Shown: piece by piece, positions 17,394 through 25,887 of the stretch | Layout: each line of letters opens with the position of its first letter | Position numbering within the stretch: position 1 is the stretch's first letter | Assembly: GCF_000378825.1 (NCBI RefSeq) | Contig: NZ_KB900388.1 | Span: 4,905,901-4,969,900, forward strand | Length of the DNA stretch: 64,000 nucleotides | Direction: 5' to 3' | From: Salinispora vitiensis | Lineage (GTDB): Bacteria; Actinomycetota; Actinomycetes; Mycobacteriales; Micromonosporaceae | Position numbers and translations under genes: made by a program | The notes under the pieces: generated by a model | Told to the model about the DNA's origin: nothing | What the model saw: only the letters and a program-made list of their open reading frames with translations | Databases searched by the model: none

Positions 17394-17399
17394 TAGGTT
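17394..17399 (+). promoter_or_regulatory. leaderless promoter -10 (TAGGTT) of ftsK
   Basis: TAGGTT ends 6 bases before ATG 17406. The upstream 100 bases are shared with the divergent YbjN operon. Confidence 0.5.
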
Positions 17400-17405
17400 G
17401 ATGCT

Positions 17406-19871
17406 ATGGCGGGCCGTACCTCTCAGGCGAGTCGGCGGCGCGGCGCGTCGCCACGAGGAAACACGAACAACCGTGCCCGGCAGCCGGCGAAGAAGCCCCG
17501 CGCTGCCGCCAAGCGTCGTCCACCGGCCCGCACCAGCCCGGCCGGTTCCGTGGGCCGGGCGCTCGGGGCACTGTGGATGGGCCTCGCGCACGGGGTGGGC
17601 TGGTCCGTTCGCGCCGCCGGCCGGCAGGCCGCCGCGGCCCGTGGCCTCGACCCCGAGCAGCGGCGTGACGGCGCCGGGCTGCTGGTGCTCGGTATGGCGC
17701 TGCTCAGCGCGGCCAGTATCTGGTTCGAGAAGGCCGGACCGGTCGGGGAGCGGCTGGCCGACACCGTACGGCTGTTTCTCGGTGCGATCGCCGTCGTGGT
17801 GCCGGTGCTGCTGATGATCGGTGCCTGGCGGCTGATGCGGGAGCCGACCGCTCCGGAGCACCGGGGGCGGGGGCCGGTCGGCTGGGTGTCCATGCTGGTC
17901 GCCACGGCCGCGTTGCTGCACATCGGGCAGGAGCCGACCTCGCCGGTGCAGCGGGACTTCGCGGGCGGCCTGATCGGTGCGGGGGTGGGGAACCTGCTGG
18001 AGCGGGCGGTGTCGGCCTGGGTGGCCGTGCCACTGCTGTTGCTGCTCCTGGTCTTCGGGCTGTTGGTGGTCACCGCGACCCCGATTAACAAGATTCCGGA
18101 GCGGCTCGGTCTGTTGGCCGGCACGGTGGTCGGCACCCCGGCCGGTGCGGAGGCCACCGAGGAGTCCGCGGCGGAGACCGGCAAGCCGGTTCGCAAGCGT
18201 GCGGCGAAGCGGACGCCGCCAGCACCGCCGGACCCGGCGGACTTCGCCGATGACCTGGCGGGAGCGGATCTGCAGGAGACGCTCGTGCTACCCCGCAAGT
18301 CCTCGGCGAAGGTGCCGGCCAGCCGGAAGCCGGCGGAGCCGCCGGAGCACTCGCCGCTACCCACCCGGGCTGAGCAGCTCGCGTTGACCGGGCTGGCGGG
18401 CGACTACGCGCTGCCCCCGGCGACGCTGCTGGGCAGTGGTGCCGCCCCCAAGAAGCGCAGCCGGGCCAATGACGAGGTGATCGCCGCGCTAACCGGGGTG
18501 TTCGAGCAGTTCGACGTGGACGCCGCGGTCACCGGGTTCACCCGAGGGCCGACGGTGACCCGGTACGAGGTCGAGCTGGGCCCCGGGGTCAAGGTGGAGC
18601 GGATCACCCAGCTCTCCCGCAACATCGCGTACGCGGTGAAGTCGCCGGACGTGCGCATCCTCAGCCCGATCCCGGGCAAGAGCGCGATCGGCGTGGAGAT
18701 TCCGAACACCGATCCGGAGAATGTCGCCCTCGGCGACGTGCTGCGCTCCCGGGCGGCGACCAGCGACCATCACCCGATGGTGGTCGCGCTCGGTAAGGAC
18801 ATCGAGGGTGGCTACGTGGTGGCGAACCTCGCGAAGACGCCGCACATCCTCATCGCGGGGGCCACCGGCGCGGGGAAGTCGAGCTGCCTGAACTCACTGC
18901 TGGTCTCGCTCCTGACCCGGGCCACCCCGGACGAGGTGCGGCTGCTGTTGATCGACCCGAAGCGGGTCGAGATGACCGGCTACGAGGGGATCCCGCACCT
19001 GGTCACGCCGATCGTGACGAACGCCAAGAAGGCAGCCGACTCGCTGGAGTGGGTCGTGCGCGAGATGGACATGCGCTACGACGATCTGGCCGCCAACGGG
19101 GTTCGGCACATCGACGACTTCAACCGCAAGGTTCGCAACGGTGAGATCACGGCCCCGCCGGGCAGCGAGCGGGAACTGCGGCCGTACCCGTACCTGCTGG
19201 TGATCGTGGACGAGTTGGCCGACCTGATGATGGTCGCCCCGCGGGACGTGGAGGACTCCATCGTCCGGATCACCCAGCTCGCCCGGGCCGCCGGCATCCA
19301 CCTGGTGCTCGCCACGCAACGTCCGTCGGTGGACGTGGTGACCGGTCTGATCAAGGCCAATGTGCCGTCCCGGCTCGCCTTCGCGACCTCGTCGCTGGCC
19401 GATTCGCGGGTCATCCTGGACCAGCCGGGCGCGGAGAAGCTGCTCGGTCGCGGTGATGGTCTCTTCCTGCCGATGGGTGCCGCCAAGCCGGTCCGGATCC
19501 AGGGCGCGTGGGTGACCGAGCAGGAGATCGCCGATGTGGTCCGGTTCTGCAAGGAGCAGCGGGAGCCGGAGTTCCGTACGGACGTGCTCACCGTGGCCCA
19601 GGAGAGTAAGAAGAAGATCGACGAGGATATCGGCGACGACCTCGACCTGCTGGTGCAGGCGGTTGAGCTGGTGGTGACCTCGCAGTTCGGCTCCACCTCG
19701 ATGCTGCAGCGCAAGCTGCGGGTCGGTTTCGCGAAGGCGGGTCGGCTGATGGATCTGATGGAGACTCGCGGCGTGGTGGGCCCGTCCGAGGGTTCCAAGG
19801 CCCGGGATGTGCTGGTGAAGCCGGACGAGTTGCCGGAGGTTCTGGTCGGCCTGCGCGGCGGCGAGGACTGA
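17406..19871 (+). CDS. ftsK: DNA translocase FtsK/SpoIIIE
   Basis: Septum-associated ATP-driven DNA pump for chromosome segregation. The 821 aa comprise a basic N-terminal stretch, about four membrane helices (residues ~75-230), a short linker (about 235-350), the alpha/beta motor with Walker A GATGAGKSS near 484 and Walker B LLVIVDELADLMM. A C-terminal winged-helix gamma domain begins near 745 (DLDLLVQAVELVVTSQFGSTSMLQRKLRVG). ATG 17406 is supported by the -10 six bases before it. The linker is short compared with E. coli FtsK, as usual in actinobacteria. Confidence 0.95.
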   Translation: MAGRTSQASRRRGASPRGNTNNRARQPAKKPRAAAKRRPPARTSPAGSVGRALGALWMGLAHGVGWSVRAAGRQAAAARGLDPEQRRDGAGLLVLGMALLSAASIWFEKAGPVGERLADTVRLFLGAIAVVVPVLLMIGAWRLMREPTAPEHRGRGPVGWVSMLVATAALLHIGQEPTSPVQRDFAGGLIGAGVGNLLERAVSAWVAVPLLLLLLVFGLLVVTATPINKIPERLGLLAGTVVGTPAGAEATEESAAETGKPVRKRAAKRTPPAPPDPADFADDLAGADLQETLVLPRKSSAKVPASRKPAEPPEHSPLPTRAEQLALTGLAGDYALPPATLLGSGAAPKKRSRANDEVIAALTGVFEQFDVDAAVTGFTRGPTVTRYEVELGPGVKVERITQLSRNIAYAVKSPDVRILSPIPGKSAIGVEIPNTDPENVALGDVLRSRAATSDHHPMVVALGKDIEGGYVVANLAKTPHILIAGATGAGKSSCLNSLLVSLLTRATPDEVRLLLIDPKRVEMTGYEGIPHLVTPIVTNAKKAADSLEWVVREMDMRYDDLAANGVRHIDDFNRKVRNGEITAPPGSERELRPYPYLLVIVDELADLMMVAPRDVEDSIVRITQLARAAGIHLVLATQRPSVDVVTGLIKANVPSRLAFATSSLADSRVILDQPGAEKLLGRGDGLFLPMGAAKPVRIQGAWVTEQEIADVVRFCKEQREPEFRTDVLTVAQESKKKIDEDIGDDLDLLVQAVELVVTSQFGSTSMLQRKLRVGFAKAGRLMDLMETRGVVGPSEGSKARDVLVKPDELPEVLVGLRGGED

Positions 19872-19905
19872 CCGGGGCCGCCCGACGGGTTCGGTCTGCC
19901 CCGGT
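19871..19905. terminator. bidirectional terminator between ftsK and sugE-like gene
   Basis: ACCGGGGC (19871-19878) pairs perfectly with GCCCCGGT (19898-19905). The 19-base loop has its own short CCCG/CGGG stem. It starts at the ftsK stop, between convergent genes. Confidence 0.6.
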
Positions 19906-19939
19906 GCCCGGCGGGGTCAGTCCGGTTCCGGCTCGGCCG

Positions 19940-20254
19940 TCAGTGGTAGATCTTCAGCCCCACCACGCCGGCGATCACTAGCAGGAGGCAGAGGATCCGG
20001 GGCAGGCTGGTTGACTCGTTCAGCGCCACCATCCCCACCACGGCGGTGCCGACCGCGCCGATGCCGACCCAGACCGCGTAGCCGGTGCCGACCGGGATCT
20101 CCCGGAGCGCGTAGGCGAGGCCGATCATGCTCAGGGCGGCCGTGACGGCGAAGACGATCGTGGGGACGAGCCGACTGAAGCCGGCGCTGCGGTCGAGGGC
20201 GATGGCCCAGGCGGTTTCGAGGAGTCCGGAGATCACCAGCACGATCCAGGCCAT
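19940..20254 (-). CDS. SMR-family exporter (SugE/Gdx type)
   Basis: A 104-aa four-helix small multidrug resistance protein. The start AWIVLVISGLLETAWAIALD carries the essential membrane Glu of the family (residue 13). The WAIALDRS context resembles the guanidinium exporter (Gdx/SugE) subgroup more than EmrE, an inference. ATG 20254 has TACCGT six bases upstream on the minus strand, so the mRNA is probably leaderless. That leaves no room for a guanidine riboswitch. It is divergent from an ornithine cyclodeaminase homologue across a palindrome. Confidence 0.88.
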   Translation of the reverse strand: MAWIVLVISGLLETAWAIALDRSAGFSRLVPTIVFAVTAALSMIGLAYALREIPVGTGYAVWVGIGAVGTAVVGMVALNESTSLPRILCLLLVIAGVVGLKIYH

Positions 20255-20260
20255 TGCGGG

Positions 20261-20266
20261 ACGGTA
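20261..20266 (-). promoter_or_regulatory. leaderless promoter -10 (TACCGT) of sugE-like gene
   Basis: The minus strand reads TACCGT, six bases, then ATG 20254. No Shine-Dalgarno is present. Confidence 0.45.
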
Positions 20267-20288
20267 GCAGCTGCCGGAGCGGAGCAGC

Positions 20289-20311
20289 GTGGTGAAGGTG
20301 ATCTTCACCAC
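20289..20311. promoter_or_regulatory. perfect 9-bp inverted repeat, candidate operator
   Basis: GTGGTGAAG (20289-20297) and CTTCACCAC (20303-20311) flank GTGAT. The 23-base palindrome lies between the divergent SMR exporter and the ornithine cyclodeaminase homologue, 23 bases upstream of the exporter -10. This is a typical site for a dimeric regulator such as GntR, but no regulator gene is adjacent. Confidence 0.5.
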
Positions 20312-20354
20312 TGTGGCTAGAGTTAAACCTGACTTTATCTTGCAGTATCGGCCT

Positions 20355-21275
20355 ATGCCGCTGCTTCTCACTGACTCCGAGGTCGCTGCCGGGCTCGACG
20401 CCCCGACGACCATCGCCGCCATGCGGGACGCGCTGCGCGCCGCCCACGACGGTCGACTGGTCGCCCCGCCCCGAGCCACCGCACCGCTGGACGGGGGCCG
20501 GATGGTGCTGACCGCCGGGCACCTCGTCGATCAGTGGTACGGCTCCTGCTCCTACGACACCTTCGGGCTCCCCGGAAGCGAACCGGTGGTGGTGTTACAC
20601 GACGCCGGCACCGGCGGTGTCCGGGCGGTCGCGGTGGGGACGGAGCTGAACTCCCGGCGTACCGGTGGGTTGGGTGGGGTCGCCATCGACGCGCTGGCCC
20701 GTCCGGACGCGGCCACGCTCGGGGTGGTCGGCTCGGGCCGGCAGGCATGGGCGCAGGTCTGGGCCACCGCGGCGGTACGGCCCCTGCGGGAGGTACGCGT
20801 GCACAGCCGCTCGGCGGCGCGGCGTACCGCCTTCGCCAGCCGGGTCCACGCCGAACTGGGCGTACCGGCGCGGGCAGTCGACTCCGCGGCGGCGGCCGTC
20901 GCCGGTCGGGACATCGTGGTGATCGCCACCTCCAGCACCACCCCGGTGGTGGACGCCGCGGACCTCGCGCCCGGCGCCCACGTGAACGCGGTGGGCTTCA
21001 AGCAAGTCGACCGGCACGAGTTCGGCCCGGATCTGCTGGACCGGGCCGAGGTGCTGGTCACCGACTCGCCGGCCCAGGCCGCCGGGTACGCCCCACCGAT
21101 GCTCGCCGCCCTACCCCCGTACGCCGAACGGCTGCGTGACCTGGGCGCGGTCCTGGCGGCGGCGGTGCCCGGCCGGACCGGCGCGGACCAGATATCCGTC
21201 TTCTGCGCCACCGGCCTAGGCGGTACCGAGCTCTTCCTGCTCGATCGCCTGGTCCGGGTCGCCGCGACGGTCTGA
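20355..21275 (+). CDS. ornithine cyclodeaminase / mu-crystallin family protein
   Basis: A 306-aa NAD(P)-dependent protein of the OCD/mu-crystallin family. The Rossmann motif is LGVVGSGRQAWAQV near residue 121, with the substrate-side block ELNSRRTGGLGGVAIDAL just before it and VNAVGFKQVDRHEF later. Members include ornithine cyclodeaminase, alanine dehydrogenase and ketimine reductase, so the substrate is open. The frame continues to 20289 but would cross the palindrome. ATG 20355 is preceded by TATCTT (20336-20341), a possible -10. Confidence 0.85.
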   Translation: MPLLLTDSEVAAGLDAPTTIAAMRDALRAAHDGRLVAPPRATAPLDGGRMVLTAGHLVDQWYGSCSYDTFGLPGSEPVVVLHDAGTGGVRAVAVGTELNSRRTGGLGGVAIDALARPDAATLGVVGSGRQAWAQVWATAAVRPLREVRVHSRSAARRTAFASRVHAELGVPARAVDSAAAAVAGRDIVVIATSSTTPVVDAADLAPGAHVNAVGFKQVDRHEFGPDLLDRAEVLVTDSPAQAAGYAPPMLAALPPYAERLRDLGAVLAAAVPGRTGADQISVFCATGLGGTELFLLDRLVRVAATV

Positions 21276-21279
21276 CCGA

Positions 21280-21350
21280 CCGGTGCGGCCCCGCGGGCTG
21301 AAGCTGACCGCCCGGTGTGCGGCCCGGCGGGCTGGGCTGACCCCCGGTGG
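21280..21350. repeat. 32-bp degenerate tandem repeat upstream of rimO
   Basis: Two copies (about 21280-21311 and 21312-21343) begin CCGGTG and share GCGGCCC, GCGGGCTG and CTGACC blocks; a third begins at 21344. The first copy follows the ornithine cyclodeaminase stop by a few bases. The last part, CCCCCGGTGGGG followed by CTTT, could act as a terminator. Confidence 0.4.
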
Positions 21351-21429
21351 GGCTTTGTCGGCTTGATCCCGACGGGAGCCCGGTCGAGGCCGGCCGCTGG
21401 CGGTTGCCGGGTGGTCAACCCGCGCCCGG

Positions 21430-21435
21430 TACCCT
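21430..21435 (+). promoter_or_regulatory. leaderless promoter -10 (TACCCT) of rimO
   Basis: TACCCT ends 6 bases before GTG 21442 and 3 bases before ATG 21439. The usual -10 to start distance favours GTG 21442. Confidence 0.45.
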
Positions 21436-21441
21436 CGGATG

Positions 21442-22989
21442 GTGTCTGCCACCCCTCCCGCACCCGCCGACGGCCGCCGCGTCGCCCTGCTGACCCTGGG
21501 CTGCGCCCGCAACGAGGTCGACTCCGAGGAGCTGGCTGCCCGGCTGCATTCCGACGGCTGGCAGGTGACCACCGACGGTGAAGGCGCCGACGTGGTGGTC
21601 GTGAACACCTGCGGATTCGTCGAGAAGGCCAAGCAGGACTCGATCCAGACACTGTTGGCCGCCGCCGAAACCGGCGCGAAGGTGGTGGCGGCCGGGTGCA
21701 TGGCCGAGCGGTACGGGCGGGAGCTCGCGGAGAGCCTGCCCGAGGCGCAGGCGGTGCTGAGCTTCGACGACTACCCGGACATCTCTGATCGGCTCGGGGC
21801 GGTGCTCGCCGGAAGCGCGATCGACCCGCACGCCCCGCGGGACCGGCGCGAGCTGCTCCCGCTCACCCCGGTGCGGCGGGCGGAGGCGGCGGTGTCGGTG
21901 CCGGGCCACGGCACCCCGGCCACCGGGTCGCACTCCGGCACCCCGGCCCCTGTGCCGCACTCCGGCACGCGGTCCGCTCCGGTCGAGGTGGACGAGCACA
22001 CTCCGGCGCATCTGCGTCCGGTGCTGCGGCGTCGGCTCGACACCGGACCGGTCGCGTCGCTCAAGCTGGCCAGCGGCTGCGATCGACGATGTGCCTTCTG
22101 CGCCATCCCCGCCTTCCGCGGTGCGTTCGTCTCCCGTCCGCCGGAGGCGCTGCTCGCCGAGGCGGAGTGGCTGGCCAAGACCGGGGTGCGGGAGTTGGTC
22201 CTGGTCAGCGAAAATTCCAGCTCCTACGGCAAGGACCTGGGCGACCCGCGGGCACTGGAGAAGCTGCTGCCCCAGCTCGCCGCGGTGGACGGCATCGTTC
22301 GAGTGCGGGCGAGCTACCTTCAGCCGGCGGAGACCCGTCCCGGACTGGTCGAGGCGATCGCCACCACGCCGGGCGTCGCCCCGTACTTCGACCTCTCCTT
22401 CCAACACTCCAGCGAGACGGTGCTGCGGCGAATGCGCCGGTTCGGCTCCACCGACCGGTTCCTGGAACTGCTGGGCAGCATCCGGGAGCTAGCCCCGGAG
22501 GCCGGCGCGCGGAGCAACTTCATCGTCGGGTTCCCCGGCGAGACCCGGGCCGACGTCGCCGAGCTGGTCCGCTTCCTGGAGGCGGCGCGGCTGGATGCGA
22601 TCGGGGTGTTCGACTACAGCGACGAGGACGGCACCGAGGCCGCCGGCCTGCCTGGCAAGGTCACCGCCGCTACCGTCCGGCGTCGCTACGACAGACTCGG
22701 CGCCCTCGCCGACGAGCTCTGCGCGCAGCGGGCCGAGCAGCGGCTCGGCTCGACGGTGCAGGTGTTGGTCGACTCGGTCGACGGCGGCGTGGTGGAGGGT
22801 CGGGCTGCGCACCAGGCCCCCGAGGTGGACGGCTCAACCAGCTTGGTCGCCCCGGCCGAGGGGGGCGTGGACCTCACCGCCCTGCGCCCTGGTGACCTGG
22901 TGCAGTGCACGGTCACCGCTACGGAGGGTGTGGACCTCGTCGCCGTACCGGAGGCGATGATCTCGGCGGCGCCGGGCGTGGCGCGGTGA
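21442..22989 (+). CDS. rimO: ribosomal protein S12 methylthiotransferase RimO
   Basis: Radical-SAM enzyme that methylthiolates an Asp of S12. The 515 aa contain the N-terminal UPF0004 cluster site (LLTLGCARNEVDSEE, VVNTCGFVEKAK, AGCMAERYG), the radical-SAM CxxxCxxC at about residues 213-220 (GCDRRCAFCAIP) and a C-terminal TRAM domain. Between the first two domains is a low-complexity insertion of about 35 residues with HSGTPAP/PHSGT repeats. pgsA overlaps its stop. Confidence 0.94.
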   Translation: MSATPPAPADGRRVALLTLGCARNEVDSEELAARLHSDGWQVTTDGEGADVVVVNTCGFVEKAKQDSIQTLLAAAETGAKVVAAGCMAERYGRELAESLPEAQAVLSFDDYPDISDRLGAVLAGSAIDPHAPRDRRELLPLTPVRRAEAAVSVPGHGTPATGSHSGTPAPVPHSGTRSAPVEVDEHTPAHLRPVLRRRLDTGPVASLKLASGCDRRCAFCAIPAFRGAFVSRPPEALLAEAEWLAKTGVRELVLVSENSSSYGKDLGDPRALEKLLPQLAAVDGIVRVRASYLQPAETRPGLVEAIATTPGVAPYFDLSFQHSSETVLRRMRRFGSTDRFLELLGSIRELAPEAGARSNFIVGFPGETRADVAELVRFLEAARLDAIGVFDYSDEDGTEAAGLPGKVTAATVRRRYDRLGALADELCAQRAEQRLGSTVQVLVDSVDGGVVEGRAAHQAPEVDGSTSLVAPAEGGVDLTALRPGDLVQCTVTATEGVDLVAVPEAMISAAPGVAR

Positions 22990-23633
22990 CGGTACGGCGG
23001 GGGGATACGGGGGGCGCCGGGCCGGAGCGGCGGCGGGACGCGGCGGTGACCGAAGCGGCGGAGCCGGCGCCGGCGGCTACCCGGGTTCCGGTGCTCAACG
23101 CCGCCAACGCGCTGACGTTGCTGCGGCTGGTGTTGGTGCCGGTCTTCGCCGTCACGGTGGTCGCTTCCGAGATGACGCACGTCGGCTGGCGGATCGCAGC
23201 CTGTCTGATCTTCGTCGGGGCTGCCTTCACCGACCTGGTGGACGGGTGGATCGCTCGCCGTTTCGGGCTGGTCACCTCGGTGGGTAAGGTGGCCGATCCG
23301 ATCGCGGACAAGGCGCTTACCGGTGTCGCGCTGTTGTTGCTCTCCGCTTACGACCAGCTTCCGTGGTGGGTGACCGGCACGATCCTCTTTCGGGAACTGG
23401 GCATCACCGCACTGCGGTTCTGGGTGATCCGGCATGGCGTCATCGCCGCCAGCCGGGGCGGGAAGATCAAGACGGCCCTGCAGACCCTCGCGATCGTCTG
23501 GTACCTCTGGCCCATGCCGGCGCCGCTGGACCTGGTCGGACCATGGGTCATGGGTGCCGCGGTGGCGGTTACGGTGGTCAGTGGCATCGACTACGTGGTG
23601 CGGGCGCTTCGGCTGCGGCGGCAGGCGCGCTGA
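22986..23633 (+). CDS. pgsA: CDP-diacylglycerol-glycerol-3-phosphate 3-phosphatidyltransferase
   Basis: Forms phosphatidylglycerophosphate at the membrane. The CDP-alcohol phosphotransferase signature DG-x2-AR-x8-G-x3-D-x3-D is complete in DGWIARRFGLVTSVGKVADP followed by IAD. Several membrane helices follow. GTG 22986 overlaps the rimO stop (GTGA) and gives 215 aa; GTG 23046 is an alternative that removes the charged first 20 residues. It is followed by pncC after 26 bases. Confidence 0.9.
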   Translation: MTVRRGDTGGAGPERRRDAAVTEAAEPAPAATRVPVLNAANALTLLRLVLVPVFAVTVVASEMTHVGWRIAACLIFVGAAFTDLVDGWIARRFGLVTSVGKVADPIADKALTGVALLLLSAYDQLPWWVTGTILFRELGITALRFWVIRHGVIAASRGGKIKTALQTLAIVWYLWPMPAPLDLVGPWVMGAAVAVTVVSGIDYVVRALRLRRQAR

Positions 23634-23659
23634 CCAGGACCGGCGAGGGGAGAGCAACC

Positions 23660-24187
23660 GTGGGGCTGGGAGCGGATGCCGAGTGGCCCGTCGAAGGCCC
23701 CGCCGCCAGCGTCGTGCACAGCCTGGCCCGGCGGGGGGAGACGCTCGCCACGGTCGAGTCGCTGACCGGTGGTCTGCTCGCCGCCACGATCGTGGAGGTC
23801 GCCGGGGTGAGCAGCGTTTACCGCGGTGGGCTGGTGGTCTACGCGACCGAGCTGAAGTCCCAGCTGGCGAACGTGTCGGAGAAGCTGCTCACCGCGCGTG
23901 GTCCGGTCGACCCGGACGTGGCCGTGGCGCTCGCCCAGGGAGGTCGGTGGCGGTGCGCCGCCGACTGGTGCCTGGCCACCACCGGGGTGGCCGGACCGGA
24001 GCCGCAGGGCGGCAAGCCGGTCGGCCTGGTGTACGTGGCGGTGGCCGGTCCGAGTGGCAGCGCGGTGCGCCGGCTGGAGCTGGGTGGAGGCCGTGAGCTC
24101 ATCCGGTCGGCCAGTGTGGTGCAGGCGTTTCGACTCTTGGCCGAGCGGCTGGCCGGGGCGCCCCGCGATCCGGTCGATGGTGCGTAG
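23660..24187 (+). CDS. pncC: nicotinamide-nucleotide amidase (CinA C-terminal domain)
   Basis: A 175-aa stand-alone CinA C-terminal domain that deamidates NMN to NaMN in pyridine-nucleotide recycling. ATVESLTGGLLAATIVEVAG carries the ES(L/C)TGG motif with the nucleophilic Ser, and TTGVAGPEPQGGKPVGLVYVAV is the second hallmark. GTG 23660 has GGGGAGAG about 5 bases upstream. The location between pgsA and clgR matches other actinobacteria. Confidence 0.92.
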   Translation: MGLGADAEWPVEGPAASVVHSLARRGETLATVESLTGGLLAATIVEVAGVSSVYRGGLVVYATELKSQLANVSEKLLTARGPVDPDVAVALAQGGRWRCAADWCLATTGVAGPEPQGGKPVGLVYVAVAGPSGSAVRRLELGGGRELIRSASVVQAFRLLAERLAGAPRDPVDGA

Positions 24188-24192
24188 TGATA

Positions 24193-24211
24193 CCGACCGT
24201 GATACGGTCGG
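24193..24211 (+). terminator. perfect 7-bp inverted repeat after pncC
   Basis: CCGACCG (24193-24199) and CGGTCGG (24205-24211) surround TGATA, six bases after the pncC stop. A terminator is the simplest reading. The AT loop and the position before clgR also allow an operator. Confidence 0.45.
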
Positions 24212-24388
24212 CACTCTTTGTCGACAGCGTTGCCGTTCGGTTGGCTGGCCGGCCCGCAGCCCCAATCGGCAGGCGGGGCGGTATGTCGGCCAAGCCGGCA
24301 CCGGGTACGGTTGCGGGAAGGTTCCGGTAGTCGGGGCCCGGAATCCCCGGGTCGTCGAGGCGCGGAGTGTTCCTCCAGGGGAGGTGCG

Positions 24389-24841
24389 ATGGTCCTGCTA
24401 CGCCGGCTGATCGGTGACGCGCTACGGACACGCCGACAGGGGCAGCACCGTACCCTGCGCGAGGTCTCCTCTGCCGCCAATGTCAGTCTCGGCTACCTCT
24501 CCGAGATCGAGCGTGGGCACAAGGAACCGTCGAGCGAGCTGCTGGCCGCCATCTGCGACGCGCTCGGCGCCCGCCTTTCCGAGCTGCTGCGTGAGGTGAG
24601 CGACACGGTGGCGCTCGCCGAGCAGATGTCGGGGGTGCTGGTGCCGGTCCAGGACGAGCCGACCGGGCAGCAGCCCGCCCCGGTCCCGGCCGCCAACCAC
24701 GGCAAGACCGCCGGCCGGGCGGTTCGCCAGGTCTCCTCGGACGGCACGGTGTCGGTGCAGGTCCGCCAGGAGTCGCCGCTCAAGGCGACCCTGCACACCC
24801 GGGTTCGTGCAACGGACCGGGACGTGGTCTGCGCCGCCTGA
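24389..24841 (+). CDS. clgR: XRE-family transcriptional regulator ClgR
   Basis: A 150-aa activator of Clp protease genes in actinobacteria. The helix-turn-helix is at about residues 22-57 (LREVSSAANVSLGYLSEIER and GHKEPSSELLAAICDALG). The protein ends VVCAA. In Streptomyces the C-terminal alanines of ClgR make it a ClpP substrate, so the AA end fits self-limiting control. ATG 24389 has GGGGAGG 4 bases upstream. The downstream pspA and PspM-like genes match the clgR-pspA-rv2743c order of Mycobacterium tuberculosis. Confidence 0.9.
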   Translation: MVLLRRLIGDALRTRRQGQHRTLREVSSAANVSLGYLSEIERGHKEPSSELLAAICDALGARLSELLREVSDTVALAEQMSGVLVPVQDEPTGQQPAPVPAANHGKTAGRAVRQVSSDGTVSVQVRQESPLKATLHTRVRATDRDVVCAA

Positions 24842-24932
24842 GCGCGCGTAGGGTTGTCATGGCACCGTGGCCCCGCTGCGTTGTCGGCGGCTGCCCATAC
24901 TGGCATCCGCCTGCGACGATGGAGTCACTGCC

Positions 24933-24960
24933 GTCGCGGCCGGCCAGGTCGCGGCCGGCC
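24933..24960. repeat. 13-bp direct repeat upstream of pspA
   Basis: GTCGCGGCCGGCC occurs at 24933-24945 and 24948-24960, about 30 bases before the pspA ATG. Each copy is largely self-complementary, so the leader may fold. Confidence 0.4.
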
Positions 24961-24988
24961 GCGTTGCTAGTGAGGGGATACCGCGGAG

Positions 24989-25864
24989 ATGGCGAACCCG
25001 TTCGTCAAGGGTTGGAAATATCTGATGACGCTCTTCGGCACCAAACTCGACGAGCGTGCCGATCCGAAGGTGCAGGTCCAGCAGGCGATCGAGGAATCTC
25101 AGCGGCAGCACCAGCTGCTCGTCCAGCAGGCCGCCGCGGTGATCGGCAACCAGCGGCAGCTGGAGATGAAGCTGTCCCGGCAGATGTCCGAGGTCGAGCG
25201 GTTGCAGGGCAACGCCCGCCAGGCCCTGGTCCTGGCCGATCAGGCCCGCGCCCGGGGCGGTGTCACCGAAGCCACCCGCTACGAGCAGTCCGCCCAGGCG
25301 CTCGCCACTCAGCTGGTAACCGCGGAGCAGGCCACCGAAGACCTCAAGACCCTGCACGACCAGGCGCTCGGCGCGGCGGCGCAGGCGCGTAAGGCAGTCG
25401 AGAACAACTCGATGATCCTCCAGCAGAAGCTCGCCGAGCGGGCGAAGCTGCTCAGCCAGCTCGAGCAGGCCAAGATGCAGGAGAATGTGGCCGCATCGCT
25501 GGAGTCGATGTCCGCGATCACCGCCCCGGGTACCACCCCCACCCTGGACGAGGTGCGCGAGCGCATCGAGCGACGCTACGCCACCGCGATGGGCCGGGCC
25601 GAGCTCGCCGGCAACTCGGTCGAGGGGCAGATGCTCGACATTCAGCAGGCGGCCCTCGACGCGGCCGGTTCCGCCCGACTCGATCAGATTCGCGCCGGCC
25701 TGGCCGGGGACCAGCTCCGCGGCACAGCCGAGCGGCCTGCCGTCACCCGGCCCGAGCAGCAGGGTGCTCCGGTCGCCGACTCGGCCGCCGTGGCCCGGCT
25801 CGACGAGATTCGCTCCACTCTGGGCCGCGAACGCGGCACTGGGGACAGCACCGCCGCCGGCTGA
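24989..25864 (+). CDS. pspA: phage shock protein A (PspA/IM30 family)
   Basis: A 291-aa peripheral membrane-maintenance protein of the ESCRT-III-like family. It opens with an amphipathic helix (ANPFVKGWKYLMTLFGTKLD), followed by a long coiled coil rich in Gln/Ala/Glu (about residues 25-180) and a flexible C-terminal third. ATG 24989 is preceded by GCGGAG. It is co-transcribed with clgR upstream and the PspM-like gene 23 bases downstream; the operon responds to envelope stress in mycobacteria. Confidence 0.93.
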   Translation: MANPFVKGWKYLMTLFGTKLDERADPKVQVQQAIEESQRQHQLLVQQAAAVIGNQRQLEMKLSRQMSEVERLQGNARQALVLADQARARGGVTEATRYEQSAQALATQLVTAEQATEDLKTLHDQALGAAAQARKAVENNSMILQQKLAERAKLLSQLEQAKMQENVAASLESMSAITAPGTTPTLDEVRERIERRYATAMGRAELAGNSVEGQMLDIQQAALDAAGSARLDQIRAGLAGDQLRGTAERPAVTRPEQQGAPVADSAAVARLDEIRSTLGRERGTGDSTAAG

Positions 25865-25887
25865 GCGGCGCGGGTGGGGGAGGCGAC

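Noticed and set aside
20255..20354. Guanidine riboswitch before the SugE/Gdx-type exporter
   Set aside because: The exporter seems to be transcribed from a -10 only six bases before its ATG, so no leader RNA would exist.
21276..21350. CRISPR-like repeats before rimO
   Set aside because: Only two degenerate tandem units with no spacers and no cas genes.
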